Shown: piece after piece, positions 16,867 to 25,246 of the stretch | Position numbering within the stretch: the stretch's first letter is position 1 | Layout of the letters: each line of letters starts with the position of its first letter | DNA from: Gammaproteobacteria bacterium | GTDB taxonomy: Bacteria > Pseudomonadota > Gammaproteobacteria > Nevskiales > Nevskiaceae | Direction of reading: 5' to 3' | DNA: 58,144 bases | Assembly (NCBI GenBank): GCA_026398815.1 | Contig: JAPLSA010000007.1 | Location: 1-58,144, forward strand | The notes under the pieces: model-generated | Seen by the model: only the letters and a program-made list of their open reading frames with translations | What the model was told of the DNA's origin: nothing | The model's database searches: none | Position numbers and translations under genes: made by a program

Positions 16867-16944
16867 AAACTCGGTTTGAAGCAGTTGATCAAAATTTCAG
16901 AAAACACGAAAGTCTGTTGAATCAGTGACTTACGCGCTGGAAAA

Positions 16945-17020
16945 TGGTGGCCGAGGACGGAATCGAACCGCCGACACGGGGATTTTCAATCCCCTGCTCT
17001 ACCGACTGAGCTACTCGGCC
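16945..17020 (-). tRNA. tRNA-Phe (GAA)
   Basis: The minus strand gives a 76-nt cloverleaf with acceptor arms GGCCGAG/CTCGGCC, D-arm GCTCAGTCGGTAGAGC, anticodon loop TTGAAAA (anticodon GAA at 16987-16985), a T-arm with GTTCGATTC, and encoded CCA at 16947-16945. It lies downstream of yggX and mutY on the same strand, as in Pseudomonas and relatives. Confidence 0.98.
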
Positions 17021-17099
17021 AACGTGCTGCTGAAGCTGCCGCGCCGTAACGCGGAGCGCGATTAGACGCGAGCCGCCTCCGGGCGTCAAGCGTTTGTGT

Positions 17100-17390
17100 T
17101 CAGGCCCGGCGCGGGCCGGCTGGTGCCGGCGGCACGTAGCCGGTCGGGGTCAGGTCGCCGCCGCCGTAGAAGTACTTTTCGAGTTCGGTCATCAGGAACT
17201 TGCGCGACTCGGCATCGGCCAGCGACAGGCGCATTTCGTTGATCAGCCGGGTCTGGTGCGCGAGCCAGTCGGCCCAGGCTTTTTTCGAGACCTGCTCGTA
17301 GAGGCGCTGGCCGAGGTCGCCGGGGACGGGCGGACGCGGGAGGCCTTCGGCTTCTTGCCCGAGCTTGATGCAGTGGACGGTGCGGGACAT
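17100..17390 (-). CDS. yggX: Fe(2+)-trafficking protein YggX
   Basis: 96 aa, standard length. It begins [17 protein letters not shown] with the conserved Cys7 and ends with the family segment [13 protein letters not shown]. YggX protects iron-sulfur proteins from oxidative damage and helps iron reach them, which fits its usual position next to the Fe-S glycosylase mutY. The open frame of mutY runs 148 nt into this gene in another frame. tRNA-Phe follows 79 nt downstream. Confidence 0.95.
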   Translation of the reverse strand: MSRTVHCIKLGQEAEGLPRPPVPGDLGQRLYEQVSKKAWADWLAHQTRLINEMRLSLADAESRKFLMTELEKYFYGGGDLTPTGYVPPAPAGPRRA

Positions 17391-18517
17391 GGATCGGTTG
17401 CGCTCGTGGGGGCGGAGGTCGGGATGGCGTAGCGGCGGCTCAGGAAACCGAGCACTGGCGCTGGCAGGCCGATGCCGGCCAGGGCGTCGCCGCTGCGGGC
17501 GCTGATGGTAAGCCAGCGCTGGTCCGGGCGTTCATGGACTTCGCCGGCAACGGCGTCATCGTCGATCACCGCGCAGACCAGCGGCGTCAGTTCCAGCTCG
17601 AAGTGGGTGAAGGCGTGGCGGAACGCCGGCAGCGTGTCGAGCGGCTCGATGCGGACGCCGTGGCGCTGGCGCAGCAGTTGGTCGGCGGACTCTCCTTCGG
17701 CGGCCACCGGCAGGCTCCACAGGCCGCCCCAGATACCGGTCGGCGGGCGCCGTTCGAGCAGGATCGCGCCCTGCCCGTTCTCGACCAGCAGCAGGGTCGC
17801 GCGCCGGTAGGGCCGGGCCCGCGCCGGTTTCGGCGACGGGAATTCGGCCACCCGGCCAGCACGATAGGCAAGGCAGTCATCGGCCACCGGACAGCGGGCG
17901 CAGGCCGGCGCGCGCGCGGTACACAGCGTGGCGCCCAGATCCATGATCGCCTGCGTGTAATCGGCCAGACGGGTCTGCGGCAACAGCCGTTCGGAGATCG
18001 CCCAGAGCCGCTCGGCAACCTTGGGCGTGCCGGGCCAGCCGGCAATCGCTGCGTGCCGGGCCAGCACCCGCTTGACGTTGCCATCGAGGATCGCGTGCCG
18101 GGCGCCGAACGCCTGGGCGAGGATCGCCGCTGCGGTGGAGCGGCCGACGCCGGGCAGCGCCTGTACCGCTTCCAGATCGTTGGGCATTTCGCCGCGATAC
18201 AGCGAGGCCACCTGCCGGGCCGCCGCGTGCAGGTTGCGGCCGCGCGCGTAGTAGCCAAGGCCGGCCCACAGCGCCAGCACCTCGTCGATGTCGGCGGCCG
18301 CCAGGCTGTTGAAGTCCGGGAAGCGGGCGACGAAGCGCTCGAAGTACGGGATGACGGTGGCGACCTGCGTCTGCTGCAGCATCACTTCCGACAGCCAGAC
18401 CCGGTAGGCGCTGCGCGGCGACTGCCACGGCAACTGATTGCGGCCGTGGATATCGAACCAGGCCAGCAGGCGGTCGGCGAACGGGCGCTCGCCGGCCGCA
18501 GGCTTATCCCCGCTCAA
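17243..18517 (-). CDS. mutY: A/G-specific adenine glycosylase MutY with readthrough tail
   Basis: 424 aa as read. It removes adenine mispaired with 8-oxoguanine. The N-terminal catalytic domain has [24 protein letters not shown], the helix-hairpin-helix [14 protein letters not shown] and the [4Fe-4S] cysteines [17 protein letters not shown] (C-x6-C-x2-C-x5-C, about 193-209). The C-terminal NUDIX-like 8-oxoG domain ends near RWLTI...[13 protein letters not shown]. The last 60 codons are Ser/Pro/Arg-rich, overlap yggX in another frame and look like readthrough: no stop occurs at the expected end. The start overlaps asmA by 4 nt. Confidence 0.93.
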   Translation of the reverse strand: MSGDKPAAGERPFADRLLAWFDIHGRNQLPWQSPRSAYRVWLSEVMLQQTQVATVIPYFERFVARFPDFNSLAAADIDEVLALWAGLGYYARGRNLHAAARQVASLYRGEMPNDLEAVQALPGVGRSTAAAILAQAFGARHAILDGNVKRVLARHAAIAGWPGTPKVAERLWAISERLLPQTRLADYTQAIMDLGATLCTARAPACARCPVADDCLAYRAGRVAEFPSPKPARARPYRRATLLLVENGQGAILLERRPPTGIWGGLWSLPVAAEGESADQLLRQRHGVRIEPLDTLPAFRHAFTHFELELTPLVCAVIDDDAVAGEVHERPDQRWLTISARSGDALAGIGLPAPVLGFLSRRYAIPTSAPTSATDPCPAPSTASSSGKKPKASRVRPSPATSASASTSRSRKKPGPTGSRTRPG

Positions 18518-21063
18518 GGCGCCGGAGCAGGGGCTGGCGCCGCTTCCGCAGGGGCCGGCGCAGGCGCCGCTTCGGCCGGCTTTTTCTTCTTGCCGAACAG
18601 CGAATTCAGGCCGTCCTGCAGCTTGCCCTTGAGCGCCGGGTTGTTGTCCAGCTCGCCGCCCAGCTTCTTTTCCAGCTGGGTGTCGATCTTGTCGCGCAGC
18701 TTGTCGCCCTTGTCGCCGACCAGCTGGTCGCGCAGGCCCTGCGTGGCTTTCTGGGTCAGCGCCGCCTTCAGGTCCAGCGAGTACTTGGGCTTGTCGAAGG
18801 TGCCGCTGACCTTGATCGGGATGACGATGCCGGCGAGGTCCGGAAGATCCTTGCCGCCCTGGCCGCTGGCGGTGTTCACGATGGTCGGCTTGGCGGTGTA
18901 GTCGATGGTCTCGGTGACCAGGTTGACCTTGCCGGCGCCGTCGACGCGGAACAGCGGGCTCTTGGCGTCCAGCGCATCGGATTGCAGCACGCCGTTGGTG
19001 ATCGTCGCCTTGGCGCCAAGCTGGGTGAAGTCGGTCTGCACCGGTTCGCTGTCGTTGAACTGCTGGCCCTTCAGGAAGGCATCGCCCTTGCGCAGGATCT
19101 GGCCGAGATTGAAGCCCTTGACCGCACCGTTGAGGAAGCTGAACGACAGGTCGCCATTCAAGGCCTGCTTCAGCGCGCCGACGGTCTTGCCGGCCGTGCT
19201 GACGTCCATCGCGAAGTTGCCATCGCCGGTCATCGACTCCTTGCCGGTGAAGTCCTTCAGCAGCGGGCCGGCGGCGATCGAACTGAGCTTCAGCGATTCA
19301 ACGTAGCGCGGCGTCGCCCCCGGGGTGATCCGTGTGGTCGAGGCAATGCTGCCGCCGTAGAGCTGGGCACCGAGGCCGATGGTCTTTTCCTGACCCTTGA
19401 GCGCGTTGACGCGCAGCTGCACGGCGTTCATCGCGACGTTCTTCAGCTTCAGCTTGCCGATGTCGACGCTGCCGACCACGTTCAGCGTGTCGAGCACGTC
19501 GGACGGCACTTCGGTCGCGTTGACCGCCGCCTTCTCCTCCGGCGTCAGCGGCGCTTCCTTGACCGGCACGGTCGGCGTCGGCAAATAGCGGTCAGCGTCG
19601 ATGGCGTCGAGCTTCAGCGCGAATTCGGCGGCTTTGGTCTTGAAGTCGCTGATCGTGGCATTGCCGGTGAACGTGCTCTGGTCGAGCTTCAGGTTCAGGT
19701 CGGTGATCCGCGCGCTGTTGGTCGAGGCGTCGAACTTGAGCCGCAGCGCCAGCGCCTTCAGGGTTTCCGGATCGTGCGTCTCGAGCTTGATGTCGAGCAG
19801 CTTCATCAGGTCACGCGGATTCAGGTTCTTGATCGACAGCGGCCCCATGAAGCGCGGCGCATCGGTGTTCAGACCGCTGCCATCAAGACCAAGCGCGACT
19901 TCCAGGCCAAGATCGGCCGCCTTCAGCTCGCCGGTGGCCAGCTTCAGCGTGCCCTTGGCGCCGTCGTAGATCGCGTCACCGGTGAAGGTCGCGGTCTGCT
20001 TGCCGCCAGGCAGCCTGTCGCCGGTTGCGTTCAGCGACAGCTTCAGCCCCTCGGCACGGACCAGCGGCGTGCCGTAGTCGGCCGACACGCGCACCGACAG
20101 ATCGGCATCGGCCTTGAGGTCCTTCAGCGCCGCCTTCAGCTTCACCGCCAGCTTTTCGGCCAGCGCGGTCTTCTTTGCCAGATCGGCGGACACGCTGCCA
20201 TCGAGCGCGATGTCGGCCGTGCCATCGGCGGTCTTGGCCTTGACCTTCAGGTCCAGCTTGTCGGCCCGGGCGATCTGCTTCTTGAGATCGGCCGACAGAT
20301 CACCGCTGAGATCGATGTCGGCGGACTGCGTCGGCAGCGTCGCCAGCAGCTTCAGCACCAGCTTCTTCGCGCTGTAGGCCTGCGTCTCAAGGTCGTACTC
20401 GACGCGGGTCGACAGCTTCACGTCAGCCTTGGCCTTCTGCGCTTCCAAGGTGGTGACGAAGGCCAGCTGCAGATCGAACGGGTCGCCGGGGCTGATCGAG
20501 CCGGTTTCCAGATTCAGTCCGGCTACCTGGTACGACTGGCCGCTCTGCTGGTCGCGATAGCTGACATCGGCATTGCTGATGGCGATGCCGCCGATGTCGA
20601 TCGACTTCAGCCCCGCGCCCTTGCTGGCCGGCTCGTCCGGCTTGTCTTCTTCGGCGCCGCCCTTGGCCAGATCGTCCCAGTTCGACTTGCCTTCCGCGTC
20701 CTTGGCGAGATTCGCCTTCAGGCCGTCGAGCGCCACCTTGCCGACCACCAGCTCGCGACGCAGCACCAGCGGCAGCAGGCGCAGGCCGACATCGGCCTCG
20801 GCGACCTGCAGCATCGGCTGATCGCCGAAGCCCGGCGCATTGCTCAGGGACACGCCCTTCACGTGGGCGCCCAGCACCGGATAGATGCCGAGCTTGATCT
20901 CGCCGACCGTCAGTTCGCGGCCGGTAGCCTTCTTGGCGGCAGCCGTGATCTGGCTGCGGAAATCGTTCGGGTCGAAGAACAGCGCGAATGCACCGACCGC
21001 CAGTACCAGCAGCAGCAGCACGGCACCGACGATGCCGAGAACGATCTTGACGAGCTTGCCCAT
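18514..21063 (-). CDS. AsmA-family protein
   Basis: 849 aa. A single N-terminal membrane anchor (about residues 7-29) is followed by FDPNDFRSQITAAAKKATGRELTVGEIKLGIYPVLGAHVKGVSLSNAPGF, the conserved start of AsmA/TamB-like periplasmic proteins. The long central part is beta-rich and repetitive, and the AsmA C-terminal region (IVIPIKVSGTFDKPKYSLDLKAALTQKA) is present before a low-complexity Ala/Pro/Glu tail. Such proteins are thought to bridge the periplasm and move phospholipids to the outer membrane. The order asmA-mutY-yggX-tRNA-Phe is conserved in Pseudomonas-type genomes. Confidence 0.9.
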   Translation of the reverse strand: MGKLVKIVLGIVGAVLLLLVLAVGAFALFFDPNDFRSQITAAAKKATGRELTVGEIKLGIYPVLGAHVKGVSLSNAPGFGDQPMLQVAEADVGLRLLPLVLRRELVVGKVALDGLKANLAKDAEGKSNWDDLAKGGAEEDKPDEPASKGAGLKSIDIGGIAISNADVSYRDQQSGQSYQVAGLNLETGSISPGDPFDLQLAFVTTLEAQKAKADVKLSTRVEYDLETQAYSAKKLVLKLLATLPTQSADIDLSGDLSADLKKQIARADKLDLKVKAKTADGTADIALDGSVSADLAKKTALAEKLAVKLKAALKDLKADADLSVRVSADYGTPLVRAEGLKLSLNATGDRLPGGKQTATFTGDAIYDGAKGTLKLATGELKAADLGLEVALGLDGSGLNTDAPRFMGPLSIKNLNPRDLMKLLDIKLETHDPETLKALALRLKFDASTNSARITDLNLKLDQSTFTGNATISDFKTKAAEFALKLDAIDADRYLPTPTVPVKEAPLTPEEKAAVNATEVPSDVLDTLNVVGSVDIGKLKLKNVAMNAVQLRVNALKGQEKTIGLGAQLYGGSIASTTRITPGATPRYVESLKLSSIAAGPLLKDFTGKESMTGDGNFAMDVSTAGKTVGALKQALNGDLSFSFLNGAVKGFNLGQILRKGDAFLKGQQFNDSEPVQTDFTQLGAKATITNGVLQSDALDAKSPLFRVDGAGKVNLVTETIDYTAKPTIVNTASGQGGKDLPDLAGIVIPIKVSGTFDKPKYSLDLKAALTQKATQGLRDQLVGDKGDKLRDKIDTQLEKKLGGELDNNPALKGKLQDGLNSLFGKKKKPAEAAPAPAPAEAAPAPAPAP

Positions 21064-21232
21064 GAGGGACTCCGAGAGCGGATGACGTGATGGCCGGCGC
21101 TAGTCTATCGGCGTGCTGCCGGCCTGCGTGCTTGTCGGATTGGGACCGCCGGATCCGGCCTGGGTTCGCCAGCGCGGCCGGCCACCCCCGAACAGGTAAA
21201 ATGCCGCCCTCCCCGCTTTTCCCGGTGCATTC

Positions 21233-22612
21233 ATGCCCGCTGCCGCTGCACGCCCCCGCCGCAAGACCGCTGCCGTTCCCCCGAAGTCCGCGCCGAAAGT
21301 CGGCTTCGTGTCGCTGGGCTGCCCGAAGGCGCTGGTCGATTCCGAGCGCATCCTGACCCAGCTGCGCGCCGAGGGTTACGAAACGGTCGGCAGCTACGAT
21401 TCCGCCGACGTGGTGATCGTCAACACCTGCGGCTTCATCGACTCCGCCGTCGCCGAATCGCTGGATGCCATCGGCGATGCGATGGCCGAGAACGGCAGGG
21501 TGATCGTCACCGGCTGCCTCGGCGCCAAGCGCGAGGTGATCACCGAGAAGTTCCCGGACCTGCTGTCGATCACCGGCCCGCAGGACTACCAGGGCGTGAT
21601 GGATGCCGTGCATCTGGCGGTGCCGCCGCAGCACGACCCGTTCCTGGATCTGCTGCCGCCGCAGGGCATCAAGCTGACGCCGCGCCACTACGCCTACGTC
21701 AAGATTTCCGAAGGCTGCAATCACAAGTGCAGCTTCTGCATCATCCCGTCGATGCGCGGCAAGCTGCGGTCGCGGCCGGTCGACGAGGTGCTCGTCGAAG
21801 CCCAGAAGCTGGCTCGCGCCGGCGTCCAGGAACTGCTGGTGATCTCGCAGGACACCAGCGCCTATGGGGTGGATCTCAAGTACGCGAAGCGCAGCTTCCG
21901 CGACCGCGAGTATGAGACCCGGATGCTCGATCTGTGCCGTGGCCTCGCCCATCTCGACGCCCCGCACAAGCCCTGGGTGCGCCTGCATTACGTCTACCCG
22001 TATCCGCATGTCGACGGCGTCATCGAGCTGATGGCCGAAGGGCTGGTGCTGCCCTATCTCGACGTGCCGTTCCAGCACGCCGCCACCAGCGTGCTGAAGC
22101 GCATGAAGCGCCCGGCCGCCGCCGAGAACACGCTGCGCCGGCTCGAAGCCTGGCGGGCGATCTGCCCGGACATCGCCGTGCGCTCGACCTTCATCGTCGG
22201 CTTCCCCGGCGAGACCGAGGCCGAATTCCAGACCCTGCTCGACTGGCTCGATGAAGCGCAGCTGGACCGCGTCGGCGCCTTCACCTACTCGCCGGTCGAG
22301 GGCGCCACCGCCAACGATCTGCCGGGTGCGGTGCCGCAGGAGGTGATGGACGAGCGCCTCGAACGCTTCATGAGCCGGCAGGCGGCGATCAGCGAAGCCA
22401 AGCTCGCCAGGAAGATCGGCAAGACGCTCGAAGTGCTGGTCGACGAAGTCGGGCCGGACGGCGTCGTCGGCCGCTCGTATGCCGATGCGCCGGAAATCGA
22501 TGGCCGGGTGATCCTGAAGGGCGGCGCCAAACTCAAGGCCGGCCAGCGGGTGATGGCCACGGTCACCGACGCGGACACCCACGACCTGTACGCCACCGTC
22601 GTCAAAGGCTGA
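21233..22612 (+). CDS. rimO: Ribosomal protein S12 methylthiotransferase RimO
   Basis: 459 aa radical-SAM enzyme that adds a methylthio group to Asp of ribosomal protein S12. The N-terminal UPF0004 domain starts [28 protein letters not shown] and includes NTCGFID. The SAM cluster motif is [17 protein letters not shown] (C-x3-C-x2-C, about residues 161-168). The C-terminus is a TRAM domain. The 30-residue lysine/proline-rich N-terminal extension is slightly long for the family, so a start at a later codon is possible, but no better Shine-Dalgarno site is visible. Monocistronic or leading the small gene 22620-22898. Confidence 0.96.
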   Translation: MPAAAARPRRKTAAVPPKSAPKVGFVSLGCPKALVDSERILTQLRAEGYETVGSYDSADVVIVNTCGFIDSAVAESLDAIGDAMAENGRVIVTGCLGAKREVITEKFPDLLSITGPQDYQGVMDAVHLAVPPQHDPFLDLLPPQGIKLTPRHYAYVKISEGCNHKCSFCIIPSMRGKLRSRPVDEVLVEAQKLARAGVQELLVISQDTSAYGVDLKYAKRSFRDREYETRMLDLCRGLAHLDAPHKPWVRLHYVYPYPHVDGVIELMAEGLVLPYLDVPFQHAATSVLKRMKRPAAAENTLRRLEAWRAICPDIAVRSTFIVGFPGETEAEFQTLLDWLDEAQLDRVGAFTYSPVEGATANDLPGAVPQEVMDERLERFMSRQAAISEAKLARKIGKTLEVLVDEVGPDGVVGRSYADAPEIDGRVILKGGAKLKAGQRVMATVTDADTHDLYATVVKG

Positions 22613-22619
22613 TCGGCCG

Positions 22620-22898
22620 ATGGACCGCTGGCTCAAGCCGCTGAGCTCCTGGGGCATGCTGCTGCTCGGTCTGGTGCTCTTCGGGCCGCTCAGCGCCATC
22701 TACTTCGTGTTCTGCTGGCTGGTGTCCGGCGCCATCGACCGCTTCGTGACTCGCAAGGAACGCGAGGAAACCTGGCAGCGCGCCGGGCTTTCCGAGGAAG
22801 AAGTGGACCTGAAGATGCTGCCGCGCGACCGCGCCGCCCGGGTGATCCGCAGCGCGTTCTCGTTCGGCGCGGCGGCCGCGCTGCATTACTTCGGCTAA
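22620..22898 (+). CDS. Small membrane protein of unknown function
   Basis: 92 aa starting 7 nt after the rimO stop. One long or two short hydrophobic segments cover residues about 12-38 (MLLLGLVLFGPLSAIYFVFCWLV), then a charged helical region, then an alanine-rich end. I do not recognise a family. Its tight position between rimO and a pseudouridine synthase gene on one strand suggests it is a real member of this operon. Confidence 0.75.
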   Translation: MDRWLKPLSSWGMLLLGLVLFGPLSAIYFVFCWLVSGAIDRFVTRKEREETWQRAGLSEEEVDLKMLPRDRAARVIRSAFSFGAAAALHYFG

Positions 22899-22905
22899 CG
22901 CCCGC

Positions 22906-23607
22906 TTGCGCCTCAACAAGTACATCGCCGAAACCGGCGTCACCTCGCGGCGAGGTGCGGATGGCTGGATCGAGGCCGGCCGGGTCACGGTCAACGGCGC
23001 ACCGGCCACCCTCGGCACCCAGGTCAACGATGGCGACACCGTGGCGGTCGACGGCAAGCCGATCGGCGCGGCATCGGCCCACGTCTACATCGCACTGAAC
23101 AAGCCGGTCGGCATCACCTGCACGACCGAGCGCCACGTCGCCGGCAACATCGTCGATTTCATCAAGCATCGCGATCGGATCTTCCCGATCGGCCGGCTCG
23201 ACAAGGATTCCGACGGCCTGATCCTGCTGACCAACAACGGCGACATCGTCAACGAGATCCTCAGGTCCGAGAACAACCACGAGAAGGAATACCGGGTCAC
23301 GGTGAACCGCGCGGTGACGCCGAGCTTCATCACCGCGATGAGCCGCGGCGTCTACCTGACCGAACTCGAGGAACGCACCAAGCCGTGCCGGATCGAAACG
23401 CTCGGCGAGTTCAGCTTCAGGATCATCCTGACCCAGGGCCTGAACCGGCAGATCCGCCGCATGTGCGCCGCCTTCGACTACAAGGTCGTGCGGCTGCAGC
23501 GGGTGCGGATCATCAACGTGCGGCTGGGCAACCTGAAGGTCGGCGCCTGGCGTGACCTGACGCCGGAGGAGTTGAAGGGCCTGCTGCCCGAGCGCACCGT
23601 CTGGTGA
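22906..23607 (+). CDS. rluF: 23S rRNA pseudouridine synthase, RluF type
   Basis: 233 aa from TTG 22906; the frame closes upstream and no ATG fits the N-terminal S4 domain. The S4 RNA-binding domain spans RLNKYIAETGVTSRRGADGWIEAGRVTVNG (1-30). The catalytic motif GRLDKDSDGLILLTNNGD carries the nucleophilic Asp (about residue 104), and LNRQIRRMCAAFDYKVVRLQRVRI is the conserved C-terminal loop. RluF modifies U2604 of 23S rRNA in E. coli. It overlaps the next gene by 4 nt (GTGA). Confidence 0.92.
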   Translation: MRLNKYIAETGVTSRRGADGWIEAGRVTVNGAPATLGTQVNDGDTVAVDGKPIGAASAHVYIALNKPVGITCTTERHVAGNIVDFIKHRDRIFPIGRLDKDSDGLILLTNNGDIVNEILRSENNHEKEYRVTVNRAVTPSFITAMSRGVYLTELEERTKPCRIETLGEFSFRIILTQGLNRQIRRMCAAFDYKVVRLQRVRIINVRLGNLKVGAWRDLTPEELKGLLPERTVW

Positions 23608-24806
23608 GCAGCGCGGCACCGAACACCGACGACGTGCTGGTGCTCGGCGCCGGCGCTGCCGGCCTGTTCTGCGCGTTCACGGCCGGCCAGCGCGGCCGCC
23701 GCGTGCGGGTCATCGAGCACGCCAACAAGGTCGGCAAGAAGATCCTGATGTCCGGCGGCGGCCGCTGCAATTTCACCAATACCGGCACCACGGCGGCGAA
23801 CTACCTGTCGGCCAATCCGCATTTCTGCAAGTCCGCTCTCGCCCGCTACAAGCCGGCCGATTTCATCGCGCTGGTCGACCAGCACGGCATCCGCTACCAC
23901 GAGAAGGAACTCGGCCAGCTGTTCTGCGACGAATCCTCGAAGCTGATCGTGCGGATGCTGGTTGACGAATGCCGCGACGCCCAGGTGGCCATCGAGACCG
24001 ACTGCACGATCACCGCCGTGAGCCATCGCAACGGCCGTTACGAGGTGGCGACGCCGCGCGGCCTGTACACCGCTGCATCGCTGGTGGTCGCCACCGGCGG
24101 GCTGTCGATTCCGTCGATGGGCGCCACCGGCTTCGGCTACCAGCTGGCCCGCCAGTTCGGCCACGCGGTGCTGCCGACCCGCGCCGGGCTGGTGCCGCTG
24201 ACCTTGTCCGGCAAGCCGCTGGACGATCACGCCGATCTCGCCGGGGTGGCGCTGCCGGTGGAAGCGGCCAGCGGCCACACGCGCTTCCGGGGCGCGCTGC
24301 TGATCACCCATCGGGGTTTGAGCGGCCCGGCGATCCTGCAGATTTCCTCGTACTGGCAGCCGGGCGAGCCGCTGAGCCTGAACCTGCTGCCCGATCACGA
24401 CGCCGCCGACTGGCTGGCTGCCCAGCAGGCGGAGCGCCCGGCCACGATGCTGCAGACGGTGCTGGCCGAGGTGCTGCCGAAACGCTATGCGCAGCGGCTC
24501 TGCGAACGCTGGCTGCCGAGCCGGCCACTGCGCCAGTACCGGCCAGCCGAGCTGCAGGCGATCGCCGCCCAGCTCGAACACTGGCCGGTGACTGCCAGCG
24601 GCACCGAGGGGTATCGGACCGCCGAGGTGACCCTGGGCGGCATCGATACCGACGGACTGGATTCGAAGACGATGGCGTCCCGACACCAGCCGGGGCTGCA
24701 TTTCATCGGCGAGGTCGTCGATGTCACCGGCTGGCTCGGCGGCTACAACTTCCAGTGGGCCTGGGCCTCAGGCCACGCCGCCGGCCTTGCCGTCAGCGGT
24801 TCTTGA
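23604..24806 (+). CDS. HI0933/YhiN-family flavoprotein
   Basis: 400 aa from GTG 23604, overlapping the rluF stop. The FAD-binding Rossmann motif is VLGAGAAGLFCAFTAGQRGRRVRVIE at about residues 10-35, then GKKILMSGGGRCNFTN (family signature). The middle has LVVATGGLSIPSMGATGFGY, and the end GEVVDVTGWLGGYNFQWAWASGHAAG is diagnostic of this family of NAD(P)/FAD-dependent oxidoreductases (TIGR00275). Reaction unknown. Its 3' end overlaps the convergent gene at 24793 by 14 nt. Confidence 0.93.
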   Translation: MSSAAPNTDDVLVLGAGAAGLFCAFTAGQRGRRVRVIEHANKVGKKILMSGGGRCNFTNTGTTAANYLSANPHFCKSALARYKPADFIALVDQHGIRYHEKELGQLFCDESSKLIVRMLVDECRDAQVAIETDCTITAVSHRNGRYEVATPRGLYTAASLVVATGGLSIPSMGATGFGYQLARQFGHAVLPTRAGLVPLTLSGKPLDDHADLAGVALPVEAASGHTRFRGALLITHRGLSGPAILQISSYWQPGEPLSLNLLPDHDAADWLAAQQAERPATMLQTVLAEVLPKRYAQRLCERWLPSRPLRQYRPAELQAIAAQLEHWPVTASGTEGYRTAEVTLGGIDTDGLDSKTMASRHQPGLHFIGEVVDVTGWLGGYNFQWAWASGHAAGLAVSGS

Positions 24807-25179
24807 TCTTCGGCGACGACGGCGGCAGCTTCGGATTGACGGCGCTGACCGGCTCGCTGCCGATCGGCCCGTAGGTGGTGGTGACGATCTTGCCGTTGCT
24901 CAGGCGTGCGAACAGCTTGTACGCCAGGTTCATGTCGGTGTCGGTCAGGAAATCCATCGACAGCGTGCGGTTGGCGTTCGACAGCACCGGCGCCGAGCAG
25001 GTGCCGGCCGGCGGCACGCAGTCGGGATGCCACGCAAACGACTGGCCGGTTTCGAAGCTGCCGGTCACCGCGGCATCGAGCGTCCAGACCAGCTGGGTAC
25101 CGATGGTGGAGTCGGCCGACAGCGGGCTGACGACCAGACTGCCTGACGGCTTGGTGACGGTGATGTTGACGATGGCCAC
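24793..25179 (-). CDS. Hypothetical protein, beta-rich
   Basis: 128 aa, starting MAIVNITVTKPSGSLVVSP. No signal peptide or membrane segment. The predicted pattern is beta-strands separated by turns, with one pair of cysteines (HPDCVPPAGTC) about residues 54-62. I recognise no family. It lies 67 nt downstream of the TIR-TPR gene on the same strand and may be co-transcribed with it. It converges with yhiN. Confidence 0.6.
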   Translation of the reverse strand: MAIVNITVTKPSGSLVVSPLSADSTIGTQLVWTLDAAVTGSFETGQSFAWHPDCVPPAGTCSAPVLSNANRTLSMDFLTDTDMNLAYKLFARLSNGKIVTTTYGPIGSEPVSAVNPKLPPSSPKIKNR

Positions 25180-25246
25180 GTGAATTCCCCTGGGTTGATT
25201 CGAGCTGTCATCGCCGCTGCCATCGGCAGCGACTGCGAGCGGCAGC

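Larger units (their letters stand above)
16606..16944. other. Gene-free stretch between MarR and tRNA-Phe
   Basis: It holds the MarR promoter palindrome (16620-16637), the second copy of the 16-nt repeat TCAACTTTCGGTCGGC (about 16690-16705), and a tandem 12-nt repeat TTTAGGCGCAA (16844-16854 and 16856-16866). The tandem repeat lies on the 3' side of tRNA-Phe, a common integration site. A 16-codon frame spans the tandem repeat but I see no integrase. Confidence 0.6.

Noticed and set aside
25215..25231. Hairpin CGCTGCC-ATC-GGCAGCG after the TIR gene
   Set aside because: Short, without a T-run, and repeats of GGCAGC are common in this GC-rich DNA.
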